DNA of 64,000 nucleotides from Labilibaculum manganireducens (GCF_002843385.1 NZ_MVDE01000021.1:25880-89879); one strand, 5' to 3'; positions 1-9,625 are shown, counted from the stretch's first letter. Made by a program: numbers and translations. The notes: a model not told the origin generated them from the sequence alone.

Positions 1-442
1 AGGAGCTTTAATTGGTGATTCCAACTGTTGTGATTATAATTACATTCATTATGCGGGTGATGATTATCAATCCAGTGAAAACGGCGCTGATATTATTGCA
101 AACAGAAAAGGGTTCAACCTTTCGGATATCACTTCCTACAACAAAACTTATTTTGGGCTAAGTGAAATGTCCCTCGGGTTTTATCAGCGTGTAATTGAAT
201 TATCAACTGATAAGGAATTAAATGCCCGATGTCTTTATTTAATGGCAAAATGTGAATTGAATACTTATTACAATGAGGGAGGTAATGATACTTTTAAAGT
301 TAATTTTAGTAAGTATAATGAATTGGAATTGCCGAACTACAAAAGTTTTAAAACTCTGAAGGAGGATTATTCAGATACAAAATTTCATGAAATGATTATT
401 AATCACTGCAGTTATTTTAGATTGTATAGTTCGACTCACTAG
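1..442 (+). CDS. Hypothetical protein, C-terminal fragment
   Basis: An open frame runs from base 2 without a stop to the TAG at 440-442, so this is the 3' end of a gene that starts left of the window. The first internal ATG is at 167, but the frame upstream of it reads as sensible protein, so that ATG is not taken as the start. About 146 residues are visible. The part from ELNARCLYLMAKCELNTYYN onward looks like a TPR-type helical pair of the kind that ends many exported Bacteroidota proteins of unknown role. No catalytic motif is visible. A strong hairpin terminator follows 28 bases after the stop. Confidence 0.6.
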   Translation, partial: GALIGDSNCCDYNYIHYAGDDYQSSENGADIIANRKGFNLSDITSYNKTYFGLSEMSLGFYQRVIELSTDKELNARCLYLMAKCELNTYYNEGGNDTFKVNFSKYNELELPNYKSFKTLKEDYSDTKFHEMIINHCSYFRLYSSTH

Positions 443-470
443 TACGGGCGTGTATTTGCGCTAACTACAA

Positions 471-505
471 ACAAGCAACTTTAAATTTTAAAGTTGCTTG
501 TTTTG
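471..505 (+). terminator. Rho-independent terminator
   Basis: A 15-base arm at 471-485 is exactly complementary to 487-501, so the stem is long and AT-ended with a GC core, followed by a short T run. It sits just after the partial gene at the left edge. Confidence 0.75.
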
Positions 506-650
506 TATCCTATTGTTTTTAAAACAAACGAATATTGATCCCGAATACTTTTTCCTGAAGCCCACTCATATTAGGAATTGTGACAAAAAAAACTGTAGTT
601 TTGCCGTTCTTATTCAAAGTGAGGCCATCAATTAGTCTAAAACAACAATA

Positions 651-1076
651 ATGAATATAAAAATAATTGATTACGGAATTTGTAAAGCGATTGGAGAGAC
701 AAAGAAAGACATTGTTCCGGGTAGTACAACAGGATACTTTTTGCATTCTGATGACATGGAGTTTGTTGAAAAAACCGATGTTATTCATCCTACGGTAGGT
801 TTGAGTTTTGGAATAAGTTATCAATTCGAAATTGATTCAGAGGAAGCAGAACTTGTTGATTTTGTGTGCAGGATAAGACATCCTAAGTTGGTGAATCCAA
901 TTAGTATGGAACAATTTATGGAAACCGTGGAAGAAAAAGACAGCTATACTGATGAGTTAGGCTATGACTTCTACACGTTTGAATTGGACTGGGAAATGCA
1001 GCCGGGGGAATGGATTTTTGAGATTATTTATGATGATAAGATCATGTGCAGTCAGACATTTATTTTGAGAGAATAA
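651..1076 (+). CDS. DUF3859 family protein
   Basis: A 141-residue protein without signal peptide or membrane segment. The opening IIDYGIC, the central GLSFGISYQF and the ending WIFEIIYDDKIMCSQTF match my memory of the DUF3859 family, small beta-rich proteins of unknown function found in Bacteroidota and Proteobacteria. In other members the tail describes a single beta sandwich. It stands alone between a terminator and the convergent purU gene. No function is claimed. The family call is from recalled motifs, not from a search. Confidence 0.65.
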   Translation: MNIKIIDYGICKAIGETKKDIVPGSTTGYFLHSDDMEFVEKTDVIHPTVGLSFGISYQFEIDSEEAELVDFVCRIRHPKLVNPISMEQFMETVEEKDSYTDELGYDFYTFELDWEMQPGEWIFEIIYDDKIMCSQTFILRE

Positions 1077-1138
1077 AGCAAATGGATATACTTGCGCCTC
1101 CTAACTTTAAGTAGATCTCTCAATAAAAAAATAAACGA

Positions 1139-1171
1139 ATGGTCCTCCGAGATGTTGCCGGAAGACCATTT
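1139..1171 (-). terminator. Terminator of purU
   Basis: Arms at 1139-1150 and 1160-1171 pair with one mismatch. Read on the minus strand the hairpin is followed by a T-rich run (bases 1138 down to about 1122). It lies about 35 bases beyond the purU stop. Confidence 0.6.
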
Positions 1172-1204
1172 TGCATTTGTACTATTTTTCAGATAGAATT
1201 GCCT

Positions 1205-2071
1205 TTAAAAAACAATTGTACGGGTACCATCTACAATAATGCGGTGTTCCGATTTGTAGGCAAGAGCCCGGGCCAGTACAATACGTTCCAGATCACGACC
1301 TTTACGGATCAAATCTTTAATGGTATCCTTGTGTGTAATACGCATAATATCCTGCTCAATAATTGGTCCTTCGTCCAAATCTTCGGTTACAAAGTGACTG
1401 GTTGCTCCAATCATTTTTACACCGCGTTCATAAGCCTGTTTGTATGGGTTTCCTCCAACAAATCCAGGTAAAAAGGAGTGGTGTATGTTGATAATCTTAT
1501 TTTTGAACTCACGAATAAAGTTCGGTGATAAAACCTGCATGTAGCGGGCTAACACTACCAAATCGATATTAAGTTCTCTTAGTAAGGCAATCTCTTTGGC
1601 TTCCTGCTCAGGTTTGGTTTCTTTTGTTATCGGAAAAACATGGTATGGAATTCCGGCAGCATCGGCAATTGGTTTCAAATCCGGATGATTCGATATGATT
1701 AAAGGAATTTCGATGTCGTATTCGCTCATGTTGTAGCGCCACAGAATTTCCTGAAGACAATGGTCGTATTTTGAAACGAAAATGGCTACACGTTGCTTCT
1801 GATTCGAAAACTCGATTCTCCAATGTGCATCAAACTCCTTGGCCAGAGGTTCGAATGTTTCGTGAAGTTTGGAAGCAGGAATTGTCGAGTTGGACATGTT
1901 CCAGGCAATCCGCAAAGAGAAAAACTGCTGGTTTTGGTTTACATGTTCATCCAAATCGATGATGTTACCACCTATTTTGTAGATAAATTGAGTGATTTTG
2001 GCTACAATTCCGTTTTTATCCGGACAGGTAAAGAGTAAAAATGCGTTTACATTATTTTCAGACATAGTCAT
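1205..2071 (-). CDS. purU: Formyltetrahydrofolate deformylase
   Basis: Hydrolyses 10-formyltetrahydrofolate to tetrahydrofolate and formate in the cytoplasm, balancing the one-carbon pool and supplying formate for purine synthesis. The 288 residues fit the family (about 280-290). An N-terminal ACT domain (roughly residues 8-85, starting FLLFTCPDKNGIVAKI) is followed by a formyltransferase domain with the conserved IINIHHSFLPGF segment and GATSHFVTEDLDEGPIIEQD, which carries the catalytic His and Asp. There are two close ATGs (residues 1 and 3), and either could be used. A -7 type promoter element lies about 100 bases upstream and a hairpin terminator follows. Confidence 0.93.
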   Translation of the reverse strand: MTMSENNVNAFLLFTCPDKNGIVAKITQFIYKIGGNIIDLDEHVNQNQQFFSLRIAWNMSNSTIPASKLHETFEPLAKEFDAHWRIEFSNQKQRVAIFVSKYDHCLQEILWRYNMSEYDIEIPLIISNHPDLKPIADAAGIPYHVFPITKETKPEQEAKEIALLRELNIDLVVLARYMQVLSPNFIREFKNKIINIHHSFLPGFVGGNPYKQAYERGVKMIGATSHFVTEDLDEGPIIEQDIMRITHKDTIKDLIRKGRDLERIVLARALAYKSEHRIIVDGTRTIVF

Positions 2072-2171
2072 TTCATTGATATCGGAATGATAAATTCCGT
2101 GAATTAAAGTTCAAGTTACTAATTTGCTTCAATATGGAACGATTTGCCCGTTAGGTAAGTGGTGTGTGATG

Positions 2172-2179
2172 CAAAAGTA
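2172..2179 (-). promoter_or_regulatory. Candidate Bacteroidota -7 element for purU
   Basis: On the minus strand this reads TACTTTTG, a full match to TAnnTTTG. No TTG is present at the right distance upstream, so only the -7 half is supported. Confidence 0.35.
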
Positions 2180-2292
2180 GAAATTTTAGAGAATTATTAA
2201 TTAAAAATTATGAATTAATAATTGTATAAAACGAAATAAGCTCTTTTGAAACTGTTTTCTTTCTTTGTATGAATCTTATGCACACTATGAAC

Positions 2293-3199
2293 TTGGAGCT
2301 TTGTTCTTCTCTTCTTTGGAAGTAGATAGAGTGAGGTGATTTTGTTCTTTTAACACCCCTCTGCCTGTCGGCATCTCCCCTATAAAAGGGAGAATTCGTA
2401 ATAGAGACACTATATATTACTTTGTGTTCTTTGTGATATCCTTCGTTTACTTTGAGGTTAAACTTTTATTTTTATTGATCATTATGGCAAGTTTATGATT
2501 AAGGAGCTTGTAGCCGTGTTCTTCTCTTCTTTGGAAGTAGATAGGGTGAGGTGATTTTGTTCTTTTAACACCCCTCTGCCTGTCGGCATCTCCCCTATAA
2601 AAGGGAGAATTCGTAATAGAGACACTATATATTACTTTGTGTTCTTTGTGATATCCTTCGTTTACTTTGAGGTTAAACTTTTATTTTTATTGATCATTAT
2701 GGCAAGTTTATGATTAAGGAGCTTGTAGCCGTGTTCTTCTCTTCTTTGGAAGTAGATAGGGTGAGGTGATTTTGTTCTTTTAACACCCCTCTGCCTGTCG
2801 GCATCTCCCCTATAAAAGGGAGAATTCGTAATAGAGACACTATATATTACTTTGTGTTCTTTGTGATATCCTTCGTTTACTTTGAGGTTAAACTTTTATT
2901 TTTATTGATCATTATGGCAGGTTTATGATTAAGGAGCTTGTAGCTGTGTTCTTCTCTCCTTTTGGAGAGAGATAGAGTGAGGTGATTTTGTTCTTTAACA
3001 CCCCTCTGCCTGTCGGCATCTCCCCTATAAAAGGGAGAATTTGTAATAGAGACACTATATATTACTTTGTGTTCTTTGTGATATCCTTCGTTTACTTTGA
3101 GGTTAAACTTTTATTTTTATTGATCATTATGGCAAGTTTATGATTAAGGAGCTTGTAGCTGTGTTCTTCTCTCCTTGAGGAGAGAGATAGAGTGAGGTG
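2293..3199. repeat. Tandem array, 215-bp unit, four copies and a partial
   Basis: Nearly identical units recur with a spacing of exactly 215 bases: the string aaggagctt occurs at 2501, 2716, 2931 and 3146, and gttcttct at 2303 and 2518. Copies differ by single bases (for example gtagcc or gtagct) and the last is cut short. Each unit carries a GC-rich hairpin module (CCCCTCTGCCTGTCGGCA, then CTCCCCTATAAAAGGGAG), which also occurs singly elsewhere in the window. No frame stays open through the array. It fills most of the spacer between purU and the phosphofructokinase gene. Confidence 0.9.
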
Positions 3200-3281
3200 T
3201 TTTTTAAAATTGTGACATGAGAATGGCAGAAAGCTTATTGTAACAGCAAATATTTGTTTGTGTAACGGATTTACAGAATAC

Positions 3282-3328
3282 AATAAACCCGGGATTGAAG
3301 TTGATATTGCTCCTTACCCCGGGTTATT
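3282..3328. repeat. Inverted repeat in spacer
   Basis: Arms AATAAACCCGGG (3282-3293) and CCCGGGTTATT (3318-3328) pair with a one-base bulge. The following 3360-3460 holds several copies of CTTGTACCTT in direct orientation. There is no clear T run, so its use as a terminator for the minus-strand gene at 3469 is uncertain. Confidence 0.4.
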
Positions 3329-3468
3329 AATTTTAGAGCTTTTTGAGCTCGCTTGTATGTTTTTCCCTTGTACTTATTCTTTATCATCATTGGGATGACA
3401 AAGCCTTGTACCTTGTACCTTTAAACTTGTACCTTCTTCCTTGTACCTTTCTCCTTCAACCTTAAGGT

Positions 3469-4689
3469 TTACTCCCAATTCAAAATTCTGGTGAAAACAT
3501 AGTTTTCCGTATCAGGAAGATATGCTTTTGCCGTTTCAACATCTTCGGCTGTAAGATAATGCAGGTTGTAGTTCAATACAGACTGTACACGCTGACTGTT
3601 TACATCAACCAAACGAGGTTTCACCTTTCCGTTTTCGTCTTCTACATCTTTTAGGAATAAAGGAGAAGCATCGCCTATAGGATCGACAGTTACCATACAT
3701 TTAGAATGACCTTGCCTGAACAAAGTGTAAACACCATTTCCTAACAAGGTACACAAGCTAAGATCAAAACCGATTGGTCTGCAGCAACGGATTTCAAATC
3801 CCAGTTCAACCGGACGGGTTCCTATGTTCAGATTGTAGGTTTTCATTTTGCGCTGAATTACCATATTGAAAACGTGCGCTTTGCTTACATTGAACAATTC
3901 CGGATGCCCGTGAGCATCGTAGGTGAAATTAACGCCTGTGCTTTTGATCTCTTCATCGCTCATAAAATGGAAAACTCCTTCGCTAATGATCGCAGCTCCG
4001 TAGTTTAAGCCCATTATTCTTCTCTTTATGATAGAGGAGATGACCAGTTGAGCAATTTTTTCGGCTGAAATGCTTGTTTTGTTGAACATTTCAGGAATAA
4101 TAATCATTGGAAAATGACAGGCGGTACCAATTCCGAAAGCCAGATGACCCGCTTCTCGTCCCATAGCGGCCAACACGAACCAGTTCTGAGATGTTCTGGC
4201 ATCTTCGCACACGGTAGTTGCAATCTTAACTCCTTCGTCTTTAGCGGAGTGATATCCAAATGTTGGAGATCCTTCCGGCAAAGGAAGATCGTTGTCGATG
4301 GTTTTTGGTACGTGAATGTTCGAGATATTTACCTTATTTTCTTCCAGATATTTTGAAATTCGGTTTGCTGTAGATGCTGTATCGTCGCCACCAATGGTAA
4401 CCAATAGTTTTACATTGTTTTCAACGAAAAAATCGGTTGAGAAATCTGAATTTTTTGGTTTGAAACGACTCATTTTTAGATGAGAACCACCTCTTGTAAA
4501 AATTCCATCAAGAGTTTCGAAGTCGAGATCGACTATTTTACGATCCTTAGAGAAAAGACCTTTGTAGCCTTCGTGCAAACCAATTACCCGGTAACCGTTT
4601 TTTAAAAATACTTTTCCTACACTACTAATCACGGTGTTGATGCCCGGAGCCGGACCTCCACCACACAGAATTACAACAGATTCTTTCAT
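3469..4689 (-). CDS. pfp: Pyrophosphate-type 6-phosphofructokinase
   Basis: Phosphorylates fructose 6-phosphate to the 1,6-bisphosphate in glycolysis, using pyrophosphate and therefore reversibly. The 406-residue cytoplasmic protein begins with the phosphate-binding CGGGPAPGINTV loop. The diagnostic site is VTIGGDDT at 97-104: ATP-PFKs have Gly where this has Asp103, and that Asp blocks the ATP alpha-phosphate. The PKTIDND motif (128-134) supplies the Lys and catalytic Asp expected of PPi enzymes. The GREAGHLAFG segment is also typical. It is a single-gene unit with a -7 element 34 bases upstream. An ATP-using member is unlikely given Asp103 and Lys129. Confidence 0.92.
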   Translation of the reverse strand: MKESVVILCGGGPAPGINTVISSVGKVFLKNGYRVIGLHEGYKGLFSKDRKIVDLDFETLDGIFTRGGSHLKMSRFKPKNSDFSTDFFVENNVKLLVTIGGDDTASTANRISKYLEENKVNISNIHVPKTIDNDLPLPEGSPTFGYHSAKDEGVKIATTVCEDARTSQNWFVLAAMGREAGHLAFGIGTACHFPMIIIPEMFNKTSISAEKIAQLVISSIIKRRIMGLNYGAAIISEGVFHFMSDEEIKSTGVNFTYDAHGHPELFNVSKAHVFNMVIQRKMKTYNLNIGTRPVELGFEIRCCRPIGFDLSLCTLLGNGVYTLFRQGHSKCMVTVDPIGDASPLFLKDVEDENGKVKPRLVDVNSQRVQSVLNYNLHYLTAEDVETAKAYLPDTENYVFTRILNWE

Positions 4690-4722
4690 TGGATAAATGG
4701 ATGTTTTATTTTAAAGATCCGG

Positions 4723-4730
4723 CAAAGATA
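4723..4730 (-). promoter_or_regulatory. Candidate Bacteroidota -7 element for pfp
   Basis: The minus strand reads TATCTTTG, a full TAnnTTTG match, 34 bases before the pfp start codon. No clear -33 TTG is seen. Confidence 0.45.
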
Positions 4731-4774
4731 GAGGAATTTGGAAAACTATACTTACTTTTTTGGGTTGAGTGGGA

Positions 4775-4935
4775 GCTTATGTGATAAGGTTGCTGCGTTA
4801 AGGATTGCAGCAGAAACCCCGAAACCTTCCTGCAACGGAGTGAAAGGGAGGTGAGGAGTTGCAGCGGAAAGCCTGACCCGTGTGATGCTTTGTGCGCAGG
4901 ATAGGGGAACGCCCAAAATTCTAATGCAGGATGCT
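4775..4935. other. GC-rich structured spacer
   Basis: This stretch stands out from its AT-rich surroundings and contains repeated TTGCAGC(G/A)GAAA words with several short complementary G- and C-runs. It has no convincing coding frame. It resembles dispersed GC-rich spacer repeats of Bacteroidota, and a structured RNA cannot be excluded. The rest of the 4690-5045 gap shows nothing else beyond the pfp -7 element. Confidence 0.35.
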
Positions 4936-5045
4936 AAGTTGCTGTGAAATAATATTTTGTAAGCCGGTCACTTTGTCTTATTTTTACATAGACACCACTT
5001 TCTTAAGTACTTCAATAGATTTTCTAACCTTATTAAATCACAATT

Positions 5046-6968
5046 ATGAAACGTAATTATTTGATTTTATTTGCCCTTTTATTCGTGTTGGCCGCTTGCC
5101 AGCCGAAAAAAAAAGTTGTTGAGATTCCTTCCTACAGTATTGAACAGTTTTATAAAAACACCAATGTGAGCGGCGGTTCGTTCTCGGGCGATGGTAGTAA
5201 ATTGTTGGTGAGCAGTAATGAAACAGGTATCTACAATCTGTTTGAGATTCCTGTAGATGGTTCTCCTGCCAAACAACTGACGAATTCGGAAAAGGAATCT
5301 TTTTTCGGATTGGCTTATTTCCCAAACAGCGATAAGGTGCTTTTGTCTTATGATCAAGGGGGAAACGAGAACAATCATATTTACATGAGAGATGTGGATG
5401 GTACGATAACTGATTTAACCCCTTTTGAAGGTGCAAGAGCTGGATTTTGGGGCTGGGATCGTGATGAAAAATCGTTTTACTACCAAAGTAACAAGCGCAA
5501 TCCAAAGTTTATGGATTTGTATCAGATTGGTCTGGAATCCATTGAAAAAGGTGATTTTACTGCGAAGTTATTGTATGAAAATAACGACGGATTGGATGTT
5601 GCCGCCAAAAGTAAGGACAATCGATATCTTGCCTTAACCCAAAGTATTACTACAAACAACAACGAAATGTATTTGTACGATAGAAAATCGGGCAAGAAAA
5701 TGCACATTTCGGAGCACTCCGGTGATGCAACTTACAATCCACAGTTTTTTAGTTTGGATGGCAAGTATTTGTACTATTTAAGTAATGAAGATTCTGATTT
5801 TGTTTATCTGAATAAATACGACATTGAATCGGGAGAAAAGGAAATGGTTTTTAAGGCCGATTGGGATGTTTGGTATGCCTACGATTCATACAACGAAAAA
5901 TATCGGATTATTGGGATTAATGAAGATGGAAAGACAAACGTTAAGATGATTGATTTGACAACCAATGAGGAAGTTAAGTTGCCTGAGATTAAAGGTGGTG
6001 ATATAAAATCGGTTGGTTTAACAAAAGACGAAAACCGTGTTCGTTTGGTTGTAGGTACCTCGGTTTCTCCAAATAACATTTATGTTTTTGAACTGGGAGA
6101 TACTGAAGCGAAAAAATTGACTGAAACTTTAAATCCGGAGATCGATCCTGCAAATTTAGTGGAAGCGAAAGTGGTTCGTTACGAATCGTTTGATGGTGTT
6201 CAGATTCCGGCCATTTACTACCAACCTAAAATTGCAGCAGCAGATCGCAAAGTACCTGCTATGGTTTGGGTGCATGGTGGTCCGGGAGGACAATCGAGAG
6301 TGAGTTACTTTTCTTTAATTCAGTTTATGGTGAATCATGGTTATGCTGTTTTGGCAGTGAATAATCGTGGCAGCAGCGGTTATGGCAAGAAGTTTTACGC
6401 AATGGATGATAAGAAGCATGGTGATGAGGATTTAAAGGATTGTATCTGGGGAAAGAAATTTTTGGCTTCGACAGGTGTTGTTGATGAAACAAAAATTGGA
6501 ATTATTGGTGGTTCGTATGGTGGTTACATGACCATGGCTGCTTTGACTTTTGCTCCTGAAGAATTTGAGGTTGGAGTTAATATTTTTGGAGTGACCAATT
6601 GGCTGCGGACCTTAAAATCGATTCCTCCGTACTGGGAATCATTCCGTAATGCTTTGTATGCCGAAATTGGCGACCCTACAACCATTGATTCGGTTACCTT
6701 ATACAATAAATCTCCCTTGTTTTTTGCTGATAAAGTAACTAAACCATTAATGGTGCTGCAGGGAGCAAATGATGTTCGTGTTTTGCAGGCAGAATCGGAT
6801 GAGATTGTTGAAGCTGTTAAAAAGAATGACGTGCCGGTAGAATACATCGTGTTTGATGATGAAGGACATGGTTTCCGTAAAAAGGAAAATGAAATTAAAG
6901 GGTATGGACAGGTTGTTGTTTTCCTGGATAAATATTTAAAGAAAGAAGAAGTTGCTGTGGCTGAATAA
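5046..6968 (+). CDS. S9 family prolyl oligopeptidase, lipoprotein
   Basis: A 640-residue serine peptidase that should cleave oligopeptides at the cell envelope. The N-terminus has a lipoprotein signal ending LAACQPKKK, so it is probably anchored to a membrane on the outer side. Residues about 30-370 form a WD/PD40-type beta-propeller that gates the active site, with repeats such as GGSFSGDGSKLLVSS. The alpha/beta-hydrolase domain follows. The catalytic triad is readable: Ser490 in GGSYGGYM, Asp576 in GANDVRV and His608 in EGHGF. The length is normal for the dipeptidyl aminopeptidase/acylaminoacyl peptidase subgroup. Its exact peptide preference cannot be told. A terminator follows. Confidence 0.9.
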   Translation: MKRNYLILFALLFVLAACQPKKKVVEIPSYSIEQFYKNTNVSGGSFSGDGSKLLVSSNETGIYNLFEIPVDGSPAKQLTNSEKESFFGLAYFPNSDKVLLSYDQGGNENNHIYMRDVDGTITDLTPFEGARAGFWGWDRDEKSFYYQSNKRNPKFMDLYQIGLESIEKGDFTAKLLYENNDGLDVAAKSKDNRYLALTQSITTNNNEMYLYDRKSGKKMHISEHSGDATYNPQFFSLDGKYLYYLSNEDSDFVYLNKYDIESGEKEMVFKADWDVWYAYDSYNEKYRIIGINEDGKTNVKMIDLTTNEEVKLPEIKGGDIKSVGLTKDENRVRLVVGTSVSPNNIYVFELGDTEAKKLTETLNPEIDPANLVEAKVVRYESFDGVQIPAIYYQPKIAAADRKVPAMVWVHGGPGGQSRVSYFSLIQFMVNHGYAVLAVNNRGSSGYGKKFYAMDDKKHGDEDLKDCIWGKKFLASTGVVDETKIGIIGGSYGGYMTMAALTFAPEEFEVGVNIFGVTNWLRTLKSIPPYWESFRNALYAEIGDPTTIDSVTLYNKSPLFFADKVTKPLMVLQGANDVRVLQAESDEIVEAVKKNDVPVEYIVFDDEGHGFRKKENEIKGYGQVVVFLDKYLKKEEVAVAE

Positions 6969-6991
6969 GCGGAACGGCGAATAAAAATATG

Positions 6992-7024
6992 AGGGTGTTC
7001 AAAAAAAATGAGCACCCTTTTTAA
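6992..7024 (+). terminator. Terminator after S9 peptidase gene
   Basis: Arm 6992-7000 pairs with 7010-7018 across a loop of nine A-rich bases (one G-T pair), followed by a T run. It lies between convergent genes and could serve both. Confidence 0.75.
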
Positions 7025-7030
7025 TTTGTA

Positions 7031-8032
7031 TTAAGATACCTTTTTGATCATTCTAAATGTTGGGTTAAATGAAAATACTTTTATTTTTTGAGGATGAATT
7101 TTTAGTGTGGAAAAATCTACTTTTATTTTCAAAGGAGGATGTTTAAAGTATCCAAAGTTAAGTTGTGTTTGCAGTCTGTCACCTTTTTTAAGGATAGATT
7201 TATGTCCTTCGGATTTTGTAACAGCACTTACTACCTGATGCCTTATTTCTTTTTCGCTCTCAGGATCAATGCTGGTTATTTGTATTGAATCGGGAGAAAA
7301 CTTTAAATATTCGCTGCTGTGATTAATTAATTTTAGATTCAAGAAAAGGCTGTCGTTATCTTGGTAAAATTTGGTTGTTAGTACAATTCCATTCATCACA
7401 ATTTCGGTTTCAGAAAATTGAAAATTAGATTGAAGTTTTTCTTTTGTTAGTTCGTATAGCGTGATTGAGTGTTCGTGGGCAAAATTATTGAGATAATTCG
7501 AAAATAATTTTTCGTTTGCATTGAATTTAATAACCTGATTTGTTATTGAATGACCATTTGTATCTCTAATGAAATTAAAATCAATAAAATAACAACTATC
7601 TAAATCGCCTCTTTTTTCTGTTCGCGAGAATAAATATTTATTATTTATGGGTGTAAATTTATAGACGAATGATTGTGAGCTATCGGGAAGTAGTACAGTT
7701 TTGGTTCTAACCGAAATAGGATTGCTTCGGTGATTTTCCAGTGTTTGAATTTGAAGTAAGTAGGGGGAAATTACAATTGACGATTTTCTATTATTTCGAA
7801 TTTGTCCGTAAAATAATAAAGTATCTCCGCTTGCATTAGCACATAGGCCGGAATTAACAAAAATTCCGTTTGAGTTTATTATACTTGGGGCTTCAAATTT
7901 AAGAGGATATTGTTTTTCCAGTTTGCCGGGCAATACTAATTTATCTTGATTGGAACATGATGCTGTAAGATGGATAAAAAAAAGAGTTGATAATAGTCGA
8001 ATAAGCATAACTGTGTAGTTTTTAGAGATCAA
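7031..8032 (-). CDS. Hypothetical lipoprotein
   Basis: A 333-residue predicted lipoprotein. The signal sequence ends IHLTASCSNQD, giving a lipobox TASC, so the mature protein starts at that Cys. The ninth residue is also Met (8008) and would give a signal peptide of more usual length. The body is beta-rich with no recognised catalytic motif. It has three related stretches of the type VLLPDSSQSFVYKF and SILKKGDRLQTQLNFG that look like immunoglobulin-like or DUF4352-like sandwiches. It follows the amylase gene on the same strand with 46 bases between, so the two may be cotranscribed. Function unknown. Confidence 0.7.
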   Translation of the reverse strand: MISKNYTVMLIRLLSTLFFIHLTASCSNQDKLVLPGKLEKQYPLKFEAPSIINSNGIFVNSGLCANASGDTLLFYGQIRNNRKSSIVISPYLLQIQTLENHRSNPISVRTKTVLLPDSSQSFVYKFTPINNKYLFSRTEKRGDLDSCYFIDFNFIRDTNGHSITNQVIKFNANEKLFSNYLNNFAHEHSITLYELTKEKLQSNFQFSETEIVMNGIVLTTKFYQDNDSLFLNLKLINHSSEYLKFSPDSIQITSIDPESEKEIRHQVVSAVTKSEGHKSILKKGDRLQTQLNFGYFKHPPLKIKVDFSTLKIHPQKIKVFSFNPTFRMIKKVS

Positions 8033-8078
8033 GTGGAAGCCATGACTTCTGTTAAAAAGTCATGGCTTAAATAGTAAT

Positions 8079-9458
8079 TTATTTTGATGACCAAACGGTA
8101 TATCCGTGTGGCGGAGCCTGAATTTTAACCCACTTGCCACTCTGAGTTACCGGTTCCCAACTTGAATTTCCTGTGTAATCTTTAATTGTTGTGCTTGACC
8201 AATTGGTTTCAATCCATCTTTCCTGCCAACTATCTGAATTGTTGATGTAAACAACTAATCCCGGACCATTCCATCCGTTTCTGCGTGCTACATATTCATC
8301 ATTATCATCATATAATATGGATGTGGTGCCACTAGCCAGATTATTGTGAATCCATATTAAATTATTCATTTTATCCTTGTCCAGCCATTCTTCATAATCA
8401 CGATAGAAAACGCATGGATATCCTTCGTGAGTTAGAATATATGAATATGCTAGCATTTTATTCCAAATTTCATCTGTATCGTGATTGGTTACGAATGTAA
8501 CTGCTCTGGTTGCATTCTGCTTCCACATCATGTTATTATTCAATTTGGTCAGGTCATTTCCATCAAAAGCATCGTTCATTGCATAATAACAGGCAAAATC
8601 GAATACGGATGAATTAGCTTCATTGGCCCACCAATTAAGATAATCTACATTGCTGTCCCATAATTCCCCTACCGAGAATCCTCCTACAGAAGCATTCCAT
8701 TCTCTTACAACCCATGGTTCAAATCCCTTCACATAATCGAAACGCCAACCATCAAAGCCCATTACATTTTTGTAGTATTTGGCTACAGAATTGGAGTTGT
8801 TCCACAACCAATCCTGCACATAAGTCTTGCTGTGACACAAGTCAGGATATCCGCCAAAAGCACCTAAATCATTTGTTTCAATATCATTAGGATGAAAATC
8901 ATTGTAATTTCGATAGAACAAACCAGATAATGGATTAAAGTCTGTCCATGTATCTGTTCCGGTGTATGGATTTTGTTCCGATGCTCCTCCGCTGTTGTGA
9001 TTGATAACGATATCGGCATACACAAGCAAACCTTCGTTATGAGCAGAACTGATCAGATTTTGTAATTCTGCTGTTGATCCAAAACGAGTTTCGATTGATC
9101 CCATCTGATTGTATTGTCCAAAATCATAATAATCGAAAGGATCATAACCCATAGAATAAGTTCCATTTTGTGCTTTGGAAGCTGGTGGTAACCAAATGGC
9201 ATTAAAGCCGGCATTGCTCCAATCAGAAACCTTAGAATCAAGAGTGTTCCACCAATCGCCTCCTGCAGGAACATCCCAATAAAAGGCTTGCATTAGTACA
9301 CTGGCATTACTAGTGGTTTTGGCGGTTAAATTTGTTGTTTTAGTGGTTTGAACCTCTGGCTGAAGTTCAGTAATCTCATCTTTGGAACAAGAGGAAAACA
9401 TTAATCCCAAACTAAGTATGAGAGTTAAACTTAGGTAAAACAGGTCTCTCTTTTTCAT
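8079..9458 (-). CDS. Alpha-amylase, GH13 lipoprotein
   Basis: Hydrolyses alpha-1,4-glucosidic bonds in starch-like glucans outside the cytoplasm. I chose ATG 9458 (MKKRDLF) over the in-frame ATG 9467 because the signal peptide then begins with the usual Lys pair. The lipobox is FSSCSKD. The GH13 barrel starts at VLMQAFYWDVPAGGDWW. The conserved regions are all present: VYADIVINHN (region I), GWRFDYVKG with the nucleophile Asp (II), VGELWD with the acid/base Glu (III) and FVTNHDTDE with the third Asp (IV). The pattern is closest to the bacterial/plant-like GH13_5/6 groups. A short C-terminal beta domain ends the protein. A LacI-type palindrome lies about 170 bases upstream. Confidence 0.9.
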   Translation of the reverse strand: MKKRDLFYLSLTLILSLGLMFSSCSKDEITELQPEVQTTKTTNLTAKTTSNASVLMQAFYWDVPAGGDWWNTLDSKVSDWSNAGFNAIWLPPASKAQNGTYSMGYDPFDYYDFGQYNQMGSIETRFGSTAELQNLISSAHNEGLLVYADIVINHNSGGASEQNPYTGTDTWTDFNPLSGLFYRNYNDFHPNDIETNDLGAFGGYPDLCHSKTYVQDWLWNNSNSVAKYYKNVMGFDGWRFDYVKGFEPWVVREWNASVGGFSVGELWDSNVDYLNWWANEANSSVFDFACYYAMNDAFDGNDLTKLNNNMMWKQNATRAVTFVTNHDTDEIWNKMLAYSYILTHEGYPCVFYRDYEEWLDKDKMNNLIWIHNNLASGTTSILYDDNDEYVARRNGWNGPGLVVYINNSDSWQERWIETNWSSTTIKDYTGNSSWEPVTQSGKWVKIQAPPHGYTVWSSK

Positions 9459-9625
9459 AAGTAACAAAAATTTAGCAGTTAATTTAAATGTTTGATTTTA
9501 ATTTAAATAATCGTTTATAGTCATGACATGTTTCTTCTCTGTTTATGAAAGAAGAATGCTATAATTTATGATTAAATAAAAGTTTACAGGTTTTATTTAA
9601 TCATATAATTGATGAAAAAACACAA

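Noticed and set aside
519..824. 101-residue minus-strand open frame
   Set aside because: It overlaps the DUF3859 gene antisense and has an improbable composition; it is a shadow.
2293..3199. CRISPR-like array
   Set aside because: Units are 215 bases and almost identical throughout. There is no alternation of short repeats with unique spacers and no cas gene.
4775..4935. tRNA or riboswitch in the GC-rich spacer
   Set aside because: No T-loop, anticodon arm or known aptamer core could be read; kept only as a structured spacer.
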